From: Clostridia bacterium
GTDB taxonomy: Bacteria; Bacillota; Clostridia; UMGS1810
DNA: 64,000 bases
Assembly (NCBI GenBank): GCA_017621495.1
Contig: JAGATB010000024.1
Location: 62,001-126,000, forward strand
Reading direction: 5' to 3'
The position numbers were made by a program, and so were the translations under genes. The number at the start of each line of letters is the position of its first letter. The stretch's first letter is position 1. This document shows positions 52,717 through 61,857 of the stretch, one piece after another. The notes below the pieces were generated by a model. That model was not told the origin of the DNA. It saw only the letters and a list, made by a program, of their open reading frames with translations, and did not search any database.

Positions 52717-55314
52717 TTATTTATATATCACAAATACCTTCGGTATCATGTAACCCTGTACGAGGAATACCTTGGAGCAATCCGAACCATTGTTGTAATA
52801 TGTGATTATATCGTCAACAGTTCCCGTTCTTACCTTCTCCGGAAGAGCCTCGGAATCATATACTATGATTGCTCTGGAAGCTGTGGACATTACCAGACCA
52901 ACATCGGTGAGATTATCTTTGTTATAACTGATTTTAACAACATCACCCACCACATCATATGCATATCCCAAGGATGTGGTATACGAAGTACTTGTCTCCG
53001 GAGCACCGGTGATTGAGTTCTCTATATCGGAGTAGTCAACCAAAATTTGAGCACCTTCTATTTCATTACGGGCATTAATTCTTACGCGGATGGTATCACC
53101 GTCGCTTATACCTGCCTTCATAAAGGAATAGGAATCACCTGCCATATATTCCACATAGCCGGTACCTTGATATCCCTTGACACATTCCCTCTGTTCACCT
53201 TCAGAATCCAGCTTCATTACAATTTTTTCTACAACTATTGGATTTTGAGTTGCCACAAAATTGGATGTACCGTAACCTTTGATAACTACAAATTGGTCAT
53301 ACCCTATCCTGTCCTCTGTTTTATAGGTTTCTATATTCATCTTAGTGCCGTCTACCAGCTGATTCATTCTTAGGGTTATGAATTCGTCGTCATCTGCTGC
53401 AGCTGCCTTGTCATCTGCAGGTACAGAGAAGAACAGTGTGTTGGAATTAACAAATGATGTCATACCAAAGGCTCCGAAGGTTCTGAACTCCTGATTGAGC
53501 TTATATGGACTGTTTACCGCCAACACATCGTTCGTGCCGCCTTTGCCCGCTTTAACTGTGTCAATTACGGTTATACAGCCCTCGGAATTAAGCATTACCA
53601 TTGCAAACTGAGGTGCAAAAGCAATATCCGGACACAATGCACTGTATATATCAGTAATATTGTCCTTACTGTCACCGTCTATCTTAACCTTATCGGCACA
53701 CGGAGCTACAGTTACTATACCATCGCTGCCCATGAGGCGTATATTTACGCAATTGTCAAGGCCGCTTGACTCCTTAGCCACATCTATAAGATACGCCGGG
53801 GAATACTTGGAAGCGGATTCTTTGACATAGGCTGGCTTGCCCTGAGCATCCATATACATGATGACACTAATGCCTGCGGATATTCCTTTTGGTGCTGCTT
53901 CTTCGGGCAGGTAATACTCTATGGCATTAACTACCACATTGAAACCGCCCTCCTCCGTCTCTACGGAGTCTATAATACCGCTGAGCTGATTACCGGATAT
54001 ATCTGCTTCCAGATATCTGCCGTCCTTTGACTTATACACACTCAAGACATTGCCCACCGCTATTGAACCAAACTCTGCTCCGCTGCTTCCAAGCATTTTG
54101 AGAGTCATTTTTTCATACAAATCAGGATCAAGCTTCACACTTTTTGTGGGTACGAGTTTATCGTATACAATGAGGTTTTCACTGTCGATTCTCTCCACCA
54201 CTATATTGTCATATGACTTAACCACTGCTACTTTGTATTTGCTTCCGTTCTTTACAAGCTTGGCGGTATACTCGGGGAGATTGAAGATTTCGTCAACCTT
54301 CTCAGCGGTACAGCCACCGTTATATATCACTGTCATACCTCTGTCGAGAGTTATTTCTTTAAGCTTATCTGTCTGTGCATCGTAGTATTCCAGAGTAAAA
54401 CTCTGTGCGTCAAAACAAGCATCTCGCTCTGCCGTGAACTCAAGCACCTGGGATTCACCTGTGGGAGCCGCCCAGAGGATTGTCTTGTCTTGTGCATTCT
54501 TGGTGTGATGATAGAAAACCTCCACATACTGCCCGAAGTAATCTCCAAGCTCAATATCTCTTCCTATATAAGTAACCCCGTCAATCACAACTTCGTCATC
54601 TTCAAGTATTGCTCCGTCCAGAGTTATGCAATCTGCTCCGGTAAGTATACCCTCCTCATAGTAGATATCGTGGTACACGGTAAGCAGAGTCTTGTCCTCT
54701 GACACAGAATACTCGGCACCTGTCGAGCTGAAGCTCTCTGCATCAAAAATATTTGCCTTCATACCGTTGAAAAGGATAAGGAACATATCTGCAACGGTGA
54801 GTTCTCCGTTAGCGGTTACATCTATATCCGCCTTGGAGGCCGCCGCGAAGTAACCTGCAGGATACCCGCCGTTGTACTCGGCATATATACCGTATCCCAT
54901 TGCCGTAAGAAGCATCTTATATGCTTCGGGCGCAGTGATTACATCATCGGGACGGAAGAGCTTGTTTCCGTTACCGCTTAATACACCGTTATCGGTTAGG
55001 GCACAGATTTCATCATATGCCCAATGAGTCTTGGGTACATCGTAGTAATATACACCATTGCCGCTATAGGAACCGAAGTTCATTATACGGGCTACCGACA
55101 CAGCGAAATCCGCACGTGTAACGGTGCTTTGCATATTTACATTGTAATCATAATAATCCGGTATAAATTCCAGAAGTCTGAGAACCTCCATGGCATTGTA
55201 GGCTTCTTCGTAATCTGCATCTAATGCAGATACAGTGCTTATGCCAAGGCTGCCTACACACAGCATGCACACAAGAACAAGAGAAAATATCCTTGCAATA
55301 ACACTTTTATTCAT
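52717..55314 (-). CDS. Large S-layer-homology protein
   Basis: 865 residues. Signal peptide (LVLVCMLCVGSLGISTVSA), then two N-terminal SLH domains at about 40-185 (TRADFAVSVARIMNFG, KTHWAYDEICALTDNGVLSGNGNKLFRPDDVITAPEAYKML). The third, expected SLH is degenerate. The remaining 650 residues are beta-rich with a repeated DKTILWAAPTGE / YDAQTDKLKEITLDRG rhythm and no catalytic signature that I recognise. The N-terminal SLH position is like S-layer structural proteins of Clostridia. It is one of a five-protein secreted set in the same orientation, 24 nt before the paralogous module protein. Confidence 0.82.
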   Translation of the reverse strand: MNKSVIARIFSLVLVCMLCVGSLGISTVSALDADYEEAYNAMEVLRLLEFIPDYYDYNVNMQSTVTRADFAVSVARIMNFGSYSGNGVYYYDVPKTHWAYDEICALTDNGVLSGNGNKLFRPDDVITAPEAYKMLLTAMGYGIYAEYNGGYPAGYFAAASKADIDVTANGELTVADMFLILFNGMKANIFDAESFSSTGAEYSVSEDKTLLTVYHDIYYEEGILTGADCITLDGAILEDDEVVIDGVTYIGRDIELGDYFGQYVEVFYHHTKNAQDKTILWAAPTGESQVLEFTAERDACFDAQSFTLEYYDAQTDKLKEITLDRGMTVIYNGGCTAEKVDEIFNLPEYTAKLVKNGSKYKVAVVKSYDNIVVERIDSENLIVYDKLVPTKSVKLDPDLYEKMTLKMLGSSGAEFGSIAVGNVLSVYKSKDGRYLEADISGNQLSGIIDSVETEEGGFNVVVNAIEYYLPEEAAPKGISAGISVIMYMDAQGKPAYVKESASKYSPAYLIDVAKESSGLDNCVNIRLMGSDGIVTVAPCADKVKIDGDSKDNITDIYSALCPDIAFAPQFAMVMLNSEGCITVIDTVKAGKGGTNDVLAVNSPYKLNQEFRTFGAFGMTSFVNSNTLFFSVPADDKAAAADDDEFITLRMNQLVDGTKMNIETYKTEDRIGYDQFVVIKGYGTSNFVATQNPIVVEKIVMKLDSEGEQRECVKGYQGTGYVEYMAGDSYSFMKAGISDGDTIRVRINARNEIEGAQILVDYSDIENSITGAPETSTSYTTSLGYAYDVVGDVVKISYNKDNLTDVGLVMSTASRAIIVYDSEALPEKVRTGTVDDIITYYNNGSDCSKVFLVQGYMIPKVFVIYK

Positions 55315-55331
55315 ATCTCATATTCCTCCCA

Positions 55332-56939
55332 TCACTGTAATTTATCAAGAACGCCGTATACAATTTTTGCCGCCTGAGCTCTGGTTGCAAAGCCCCCGGG
55401 AGCAAAGGTTGTGTCGCTCATACCGTTTACAGCACCCATACCGTAGAGAGTCTCCACAGCTTCCAGTGCATATGCAGATATATCATCACGGTCATCAAAT
55501 GTGGTCTGCACTATAGATGCGGTATTGCCTCTAAGCTTTAATGCATTATGGAGCATTACGCACATATCCTCACGGATTATGCTGCTGCCAACGCCAAACA
55601 TACCATTGCCGATACCCTTTACGATACCGTTATCTGCGGCAATGTTTACATACTTGCAATACCATGACTCATCGCTTACATCACCGAAAGCATTACCACT
55701 TGGTTGATTGTCGTCAAGACCGAGAGCAATCACCAGAATTTTGGCAAACTGTTCTCTGGTAACGTTGTCATCGGGACTGAAGGTTACAGCCGAGGTACCG
55801 TTGATTATACCCTTGTCTGTCAGAGCATGTATAGCCTCCGATGCCCACTGAACACCGTCTATATCCTCAAAATCTACTTTCACCGGTGTAGGCTCGGTCT
55901 GTATATTGGTGTAATCCATGCTATACGAACCTCCACCCTTCTTTGATGGTGAAGAAGAGGTACCGGTATCATACTTATCTACCAATGCTTCATAACTGCT
56001 CTTGAGATTTGCAGCAGTGTAATCCTTGCCAGCCATATCAGTATAGACATCACTCTTGGCTGTGTCTGTGATGCCGAACAGTGAGCCATAATTATCCAAC
56101 AGAGACTCAACTTCACCATATCCCTTAGCATATCTTATACCGGTGAGCACAAGTGCCTTCTTGTACCATTTATCGTAATCATCAAGTGTGTGTATGGAAT
56201 TTCCGCTGAGCTTACCGGTGAAATACTTTGCAATCTCATCGCTTATCACAATGCTGTTGTATTTGTCGGTAAGTGCGGTATCAGAGGTGTAGAGCTTGTC
56301 CTCAATTCCTTTGATAGTATCTATAGAGGTGTTATTTAAGTGATATGCCGCTATAAAAGTATTAAATACCTTAGCATTATCTGTTTGCTCGGAGCTTTTG
56401 AGCTCATTTGCCTTTACATAGGCAAAATAGTCATTAAGCTCGGTGCTGAGTATTTTGTCGTCCGAAAGCTTAAATCTGTAGTTGAGAACCAGTCTGTCAT
56501 CGTTAATGACTTTGGCAAAATCATCGAACTTATCCTCTTTGGCTGCTGTATTCAATGCTGTTACCGCATTATCTAAGTCCTCCGGATCGATGAGCAAAAG
56601 CGTAAACTGAGCATCTTGACCTTTGGAGGAAGCAATAGAAGCGTTGTATTCATATGAACTCACATCGTAATCTATTTTGAAGCTGTACTTGCCGGCTTCA
56701 TCTGCTGTCTGCTGAGCTATGTATATGATGTCGTCCTGAGAGATGTCCGTAAAGGTTTTGTCCTTGTCCAATACCTGCAGGGTGAGGTACTCATCCCCCT
56801 GCGAATTAACCGTGACCGTTGCCAATGAATTGGAATAGTCATAATTTACACTGTAATCTATGCCATCGGCAAATGCTGCCATACCGACACTTAACGTAAG
56901 TACTGCCGATAATGCGACAGATAATAATTTATTTTTCAA
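55332..56939 (-). CDS. Secreted protein with three C-terminal SLH domains
   Basis: 535 residues starting with TTG at 56939, since GGAGGGG is 7 nt before it; an upstream ATG at 56957 would place that site inside the gene. Signal peptide LLSVALSAVLTLSVGMAAFA. The middle section, about 30-350, has helices with DNAVTALNTAAKEDKFDDFA-like repeats; I cannot name it. The last 180 residues are three SLH domains (VQWASEAIHALTDKGIING, SPDDNVTREQFAKILVIAL, FAPGGFATRAQAAKIVYGV) that anchor it to the wall. It lies 18 nt after the glycosidase gene. It may hold neighbouring enzymes at the surface. Confidence 0.84.
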   Translation of the reverse strand: MKNKLLSVALSAVLTLSVGMAAFADGIDYSVNYDYSNSLATVTVNSQGDEYLTLQVLDKDKTFTDISQDDIIYIAQQTADEAGKYSFKIDYDVSSYEYNASIASSKGQDAQFTLLLIDPEDLDNAVTALNTAAKEDKFDDFAKVINDDRLVLNYRFKLSDDKILSTELNDYFAYVKANELKSSEQTDNAKVFNTFIAAYHLNNTSIDTIKGIEDKLYTSDTALTDKYNSIVISDEIAKYFTGKLSGNSIHTLDDYDKWYKKALVLTGIRYAKGYGEVESLLDNYGSLFGITDTAKSDVYTDMAGKDYTAANLKSSYEALVDKYDTGTSSSPSKKGGGSYSMDYTNIQTEPTPVKVDFEDIDGVQWASEAIHALTDKGIINGTSAVTFSPDDNVTREQFAKILVIALGLDDNQPSGNAFGDVSDESWYCKYVNIAADNGIVKGIGNGMFGVGSSIIREDMCVMLHNALKLRGNTASIVQTTFDDRDDISAYALEAVETLYGMGAVNGMSDTTFAPGGFATRAQAAKIVYGVLDKLQ

Positions 56940-56957
56940 TGTAATCCCCTCCAACAT

Positions 56958-59267
56958 TTAATTGACTTTGATTTCTGTAGACCTTCTGAGCGGTGTGAGC
57001 CTTTCGTCCCAAAGGAAAAACTTGATATCCTTTATCTGAGATACATCGGTAATTGTGAATTCCGTAGTAAGTAGGGCTGTATCTCCCGTAAAATTGCCGG
57101 TGTTGTCTGTATTCACGTGAAGCATACTGCAACCGTCACCATAGGCAACTCCTGCCGCCAAAAGATTACCGAGGCTTGCTCCTTCCTTAAATGGTGTCAC
57201 CTCTACAACCGCCTTTACCCTGTCGCCGGTTTTTGCATCGGCTATATTACTTAGGGTAACCTCAGTGTCATTTATGTAATAGGTTATTGTACTTCTGTAG
57301 TCAACCTCACCATATGATGCATTAAGCGCAGAAGCTGAATCATACACTCTGATATCATACACACATTTACTGTCGTATGCCATATCAAAGCTGTATTCTC
57401 CAAGAGAATTTGCCACAGTCTGGTCTATGTATTCCAAAGCTCCTTCGCACTTAGCTGTGAGGGTAACGCTTGCACCCGGATTTGCATTGCAGCCGGATAC
57501 TGTGAGAACACCGTTTTGTGCATTCATTTTCACCACAGAGGAATAGGGCTTGGTGTAGCTGCACACAGCATACACAGGATTGAGACCAATATTTACATCG
57601 GTTGTTTCGTTGCCGTACATATCATAGAGTGTAACCTTGGCACCTTCATATACATGGAGTGTTACACTGCTCCAAGTGCTGTACGTGGCATATGGCTTAT
57701 TGTCTGCCGGGCAGTCATATGCTACCTGTATGTCGGGCTCACTTGCCCAGCCATTAAGCTCGTTGCCCCAGAGCACGAATACATCCTTGTCGCCGCTAAA
57801 TTGATATCCTGTAAATGATGCTTTCAATGAACCGGCATCAGTAAATGTCTGTACATATTCACTGTTTGCCAGAAGGCTGTTCATAAAAGCAACCGTCAAA
57901 TATGCCGGCTTGGCATTTCGGTGCAAATCCATGAGCCCATACTTGCTTTCTTTGGCTGTAGATGCCCTTAAATCAACTATATTGTAATAAAAAAGCTTCT
58001 CAATCTGTGAATCTGTACGAGCCATAATTCCCATACGTACAAGGTTGGCTGCTTGTCTTTCTTCTGTATAACCTTGTACCGAAGCTGTGGAGTCATTGGC
58101 ATCATACCAGCTTGAAGAACCGAATTCCGTAAGCCAGATTGGCATCTCTGCGGCGCCTGCCGATACAAGGGTAGCCTTAACACTTGCCAAATCTTCTAAA
58201 AACGATGTTTCTGATTCATCCGAATACCTTCCGTCACTATGATATGGATGAAAGCTTATGGCATCCATATGATTCTTAATGCCATCTACATTCATCATTT
58301 CCTCATAAAATTTCAGTGTATCCTCTATCTTCATAGAATTGAACGAACCACCGATAATTATTGCTTCCTTATTGACGGCATCTATGGCATCATACGCTGC
58401 CATCAACAGATTGGCATATTCCGTGCCGGTGCAGTCTGCTCTGCCGGCAAATTGCTCCAAATTGGGCTCGTTCCAGATTTCAAAAGCATCTACCCTGCCT
58501 TTAAAATGCTCTGCTATAAAAGCACAGTAATTGGCAAAAGCCTTTATACCATCCTCTGTTTTAGGGAGAACTCCATCCTCATACAAAGTATTGCCATAGC
58601 AAAGAATCAGCAAAACCTTTGTACCGTTGGCACGGAGACTGTCTATCATGCTGTCATAGTACTCAGGCACCTGCAAAGTGCTTATTACTTCGCCTGTATC
58701 CGGGTCTTTGGTGCCTTTTTCTACTTCGCTCCATTCTATACTCTCACGAACCCATCCTATACCCGCCTCGGGAAGGTGTTTTTCTGTTTTATCTTTTCCC
58801 AGACGAGAGCTCATGAAATTTCTGTTAATGCCCACCTTATCATTTATACTCTTTGGAGAAGGAACTATGGAAAATTCATCATAATATGTCATGGTTTTAA
58901 ATAAACCGGTAAGGGTTGCCTTGATTGTATATATTCCATAATTCATGGTCATTTGGGGAGTGTAAGACCTGATTAACTTATCTCCTCCGGGTACGTCAAT
59001 GCTTATTGTATCCGTGTGCACTGTATTGTTACTGTCATCACTGATTTCATAGGTTGCTGTTACTCTGTGGCTGTCTGCAGTAGGATTATTAATTGTAAGG
59101 TAAAAGCAGGGAAGCCTGTCGTAGTATATATCCGAGCTATGTGTTTGCTCCTGAGTGAAAGTAACACAATTTGACGTTATCGCACTTGCTGAGATTAATC
59201 CCATACCGGACACAATAATTACTGCAATAAGCAGTAATGCCGGCACGGGCAAGAGTTTTCTGTACAT
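56958..59267 (-). CDS. Secreted clan GH-A glycoside hydrolase
   Basis: 769 residues with a signal peptide (LLLIAVIIVSGMGLISASA). After an Ig-like domain comes a TIM-barrel at about 155-470 with the clan GH-A acid/base FEIWNEPN near 265-272 and nucleophile IWLTEFGSSSWYD near 357-369, resembling GH39, GH5 and similar families. Two beta-rich domains follow, of CBM or Big type, ending DIKFFLWDERLTPLRRSTEI. A substrate cannot be read from the sequence; the neighbouring rhamnosidase and importer hint at plant cell-wall pectin. A related but more diverged glycosidase is at 61858. Confidence 0.85.
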   Translation of the reverse strand: MYRKLLPVPALLLIAVIIVSGMGLISASAITSNCVTFTQEQTHSSDIYYDRLPCFYLTINNPTADSHRVTATYEISDDSNNTVHTDTISIDVPGGDKLIRSYTPQMTMNYGIYTIKATLTGLFKTMTYYDEFSIVPSPKSINDKVGINRNFMSSRLGKDKTEKHLPEAGIGWVRESIEWSEVEKGTKDPDTGEVISTLQVPEYYDSMIDSLRANGTKVLLILCYGNTLYEDGVLPKTEDGIKAFANYCAFIAEHFKGRVDAFEIWNEPNLEQFAGRADCTGTEYANLLMAAYDAIDAVNKEAIIIGGSFNSMKIEDTLKFYEEMMNVDGIKNHMDAISFHPYHSDGRYSDESETSFLEDLASVKATLVSAGAAEMPIWLTEFGSSSWYDANDSTASVQGYTEERQAANLVRMGIMARTDSQIEKLFYYNIVDLRASTAKESKYGLMDLHRNAKPAYLTVAFMNSLLANSEYVQTFTDAGSLKASFTGYQFSGDKDVFVLWGNELNGWASEPDIQVAYDCPADNKPYATYSTWSSVTLHVYEGAKVTLYDMYGNETTDVNIGLNPVYAVCSYTKPYSSVVKMNAQNGVLTVSGCNANPGASVTLTAKCEGALEYIDQTVANSLGEYSFDMAYDSKCVYDIRVYDSASALNASYGEVDYRSTITYYINDTEVTLSNIADAKTGDRVKAVVEVTPFKEGASLGNLLAAGVAYGDGCSMLHVNTDNTGNFTGDTALLTTEFTITDVSQIKDIKFFLWDERLTPLRRSTEIKVN

Positions 59268-59333
59268 ATGCTATCCTTTCTTTATATCTCGTATGCAGCA
59301 CCCCGAAGACGGAATGCTGCATACTTACACTAA

Positions 59334-61829
59334 TTAATTATTGGGTATTTCAATACGTGCACAGTAAGGTACTATTGAATCGAGAGTATCCCAAAGCATT
59401 ATCTTTGCCTTGGTGACGTTGCTGTGTGCTCCCACAGGTATATTAACAGGAGCCACAGATACCGCACCTGCAGGAACTGTGAGATTATCATCTGCAACAT
59501 ATGCATTCACAAGCTTATCGCCGTTGTAGAGTGCCACGATGTATGCAAGGCTCTTTGCCTGAGAGGAGCAGTTAGCCGCATATGTGTTTACAGTAATTGT
59601 CTTGTTTAAAAGGTCTGCAGGAGCTGTGATTGCAGTTCCGCTTGCATCTGTAACAGAAGCAAGAACAGCATCCACTACTGCTGCACCTGTGGTGAATGTG
59701 ATGCTTACATTGCTGCCGAGAGTTTCTCCTCCGGCATTTGCAACGCCTGCAGCGGCACTTACAGTATAATCTGTGCCTGCACTTAATGCTTTAGTAAAGG
59801 TCATTACGTAGGTGTTGCCCACAATATCTCCGGTGTACTCTGCAGCCGGGGAAATGCTGATTAAAGCTTTGCTTGCCTCGGTGATTGCACTGTCAAAATC
59901 AAGTGTAATGCTCTTAACTGCAGGTGAAACAGCACTTGTAAGAGATGCAATTTCACCCTTATAGTTTGTGATTATAACATTATTTGCACTGAGCTCGGGC
60001 TTCTCCACATAGCTCTCAATGGTTAAATCGTCAAAAGCCAGTGTTCCTGATGTAGTCCAGTTGTCTACATTAAATGTGGTAAAATTGGTAAGCTCTGCGT
60101 TTTTATCCACATTCTGTAAATGGTCACGTTCGTGGGAGGCTATAAGCGCTCCATTTTCGTCATATGCCTTAATTTTAGCAGAGGTGTTGGTTACATCAAT
60201 TATTGCTTCAATCTTAATCCACTTTGATGTATCATCTATTGCACATATATCTACCATGTCAGATGCTGCCCATGAATTTGTAACAAGTTTTCCGTTCACA
60301 ACCTCTGTAAGAAGTACATTACCTGTACTTGTTCCGGACAGATATATAATCGGTTTTGATGAACCGGGCTTTAACTTATAGGAAATTTTATATTTTCCGG
60401 ATGTTGCTGCAGGTGAAACAGTCCTTTTAAAGTTACTTCCTGTAAATACTACATATTTTCCTGTTGCATTTTCATTAGATGCATACTCTGTAATGGCAGC
60501 GCTGTTACCTGTACCACTTACGGACCAACCCGATATATCGGATAATAAAGCAACATTATCAAAAGTATCATTTACAAGGCGAGTTTTGTCTGTCGCTTCT
60601 CCGGTGTATGGTTTTACTGAAACATTGTCCACCAACAATTCACTGGACTTTTGGTTTTGTATAGTCAGCTTAGCAATATCCGTAACACTGTTCATGAGAG
60701 TATATGCCTGAGAAGAACTGCTTACCAAATATCCATCAGCATCATATACCTTACATGTTGCAGTATTATTATCCAAATCTACGATATGCTTAACTGTCAT
60801 CCAATCGTTTATATCCACATTAGCTACTACATTAGAAGTCCAGGAAGCGGTATTTACCGCACCCGCCTCAGAGCACTGAGACAATATGTGGAAGTTATTA
60901 CTTGAATTATATATCAAAACCAACGGCTTAGCCTGACCTGCCTTAAGTGAATAGCTTATTTCATACTTGCCACTATCAACAGTAAAAGCTTTATGTATTT
61001 CACCCTCACTGAATGAAACATATTTTGCACCGGTTGTGCCCGCAATTGATATATTATTTTTATTAAAGCTCCATCCGTTAGCTGCTGCATCCGACCATGA
61101 CTCATATGTATCAAAGGTTTCATTGAACGAAACTTCAACTTCGGGTTCTTCCGATTCCTCATAAGGTCTAAGAATAAAATCATCTACATACACAACATCT
61201 GTTGTAGCTGCTTGTTCAATTTTAATCTGCGAAAGCTTTGTGCATGAATTTTTGTCTGTGTATACGAAGTTGACATTTGTAGCAGCTGCATTGCTGATAA
61301 GTTTTTCTGATTCATTGTAGATTTCACATGTAAATTTAGAATTTGTGAAATCGAGGATATACTTAAATGTTAACCATGCATTTCCGTCAGCCGGTAAGTC
61401 AGCTATTTTTGCATATGCAGTACCCCAACCACCGGCACCGCAGTTTGCATAAATTCCGTCATTTTTGCATTCCGCGAATAGAAAAGTAGTATTGTCGCCG
61501 TTACCATATACCAAAGGACCGGCTGTTGATGTAATCCCTTTAACCTTATACGACATTTCGTATTTTCCGGATGTCACAGCAGTATCAAACACTCTGTTAA
61601 GGTCACCCTTTCCGGAAAAAGTAACATATCCACTTGTAATACTTGCTGTTGCTCCGGAATTTGTATTTAATTTCCAACCCTCATCCGGTATAGAAGATGC
61701 ATTATCAAAAGTATCCTCAATATTTACGGTTACTGTTCCATCTGCCAAAACGCCAATCATAGCAATTGAGCTCGACATCACCAAAGCAAATGTCAGAATC
61801 ATTGCCAAAGTTTTTTTGCAAAATTTCAT
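59334..61829 (-). CDS. Secreted protein with three paralogous beta-sandwich modules and a Big-like domain
   Basis: 831 residues with a signal peptide (MILTFALVMSSSIAMIGVLA). Three modules of about 190-200 residues (starting FDNASSIPDEGWKLN, FDTYESWSDAAANGWSFN and FDNVALLSDISGWSV), each with the LVYGN/LVLIYN/PIIYL and VDDFILRPY/VDNVSVKPY/FDDLTIESY motifs, then the same Big_5-like and terminal domains as the protein at 50824 (SPAVKSITLDFDSAITEASKALISISP; ending IVPYCARIEIPNN). It is that protein plus one module at the front. Like it, no catalytic residues are evident. Probably carbohydrate-binding and secreted. Confidence 0.83.
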   Translation of the reverse strand: MKFCKKTLAMILTFALVMSSSIAMIGVLADGTVTVNIEDTFDNASSIPDEGWKLNTNSGATASITSGYVTFSGKGDLNRVFDTAVTSGKYEMSYKVKGITSTAGPLVYGNGDNTTFLFAECKNDGIYANCGAGGWGTAYAKIADLPADGNAWLTFKYILDFTNSKFTCEIYNESEKLISNAAATNVNFVYTDKNSCTKLSQIKIEQAATTDVVYVDDFILRPYEESEEPEVEVSFNETFDTYESWSDAAANGWSFNKNNISIAGTTGAKYVSFSEGEIHKAFTVDSGKYEISYSLKAGQAKPLVLIYNSSNNFHILSQCSEAGAVNTASWTSNVVANVDINDWMTVKHIVDLDNNTATCKVYDADGYLVSSSSQAYTLMNSVTDIAKLTIQNQKSSELLVDNVSVKPYTGEATDKTRLVNDTFDNVALLSDISGWSVSGTGNSAAITEYASNENATGKYVVFTGSNFKRTVSPAATSGKYKISYKLKPGSSKPIIYLSGTSTGNVLLTEVVNGKLVTNSWAASDMVDICAIDDTSKWIKIEAIIDVTNTSAKIKAYDENGALIASHERDHLQNVDKNAELTNFTTFNVDNWTTSGTLAFDDLTIESYVEKPELSANNVIITNYKGEIASLTSAVSPAVKSITLDFDSAITEASKALISISPAAEYTGDIVGNTYVMTFTKALSAGTDYTVSAAAGVANAGGETLGSNVSITFTTGAAVVDAVLASVTDASGTAITAPADLLNKTITVNTYAANCSSQAKSLAYIVALYNGDKLVNAYVADDNLTVPAGAVSVAPVNIPVGAHSNVTKAKIMLWDTLDSIVPYCARIEIPNN

Positions 61830-61857
61830 TATAATTTCCTCCTAAAAATTATGATAT

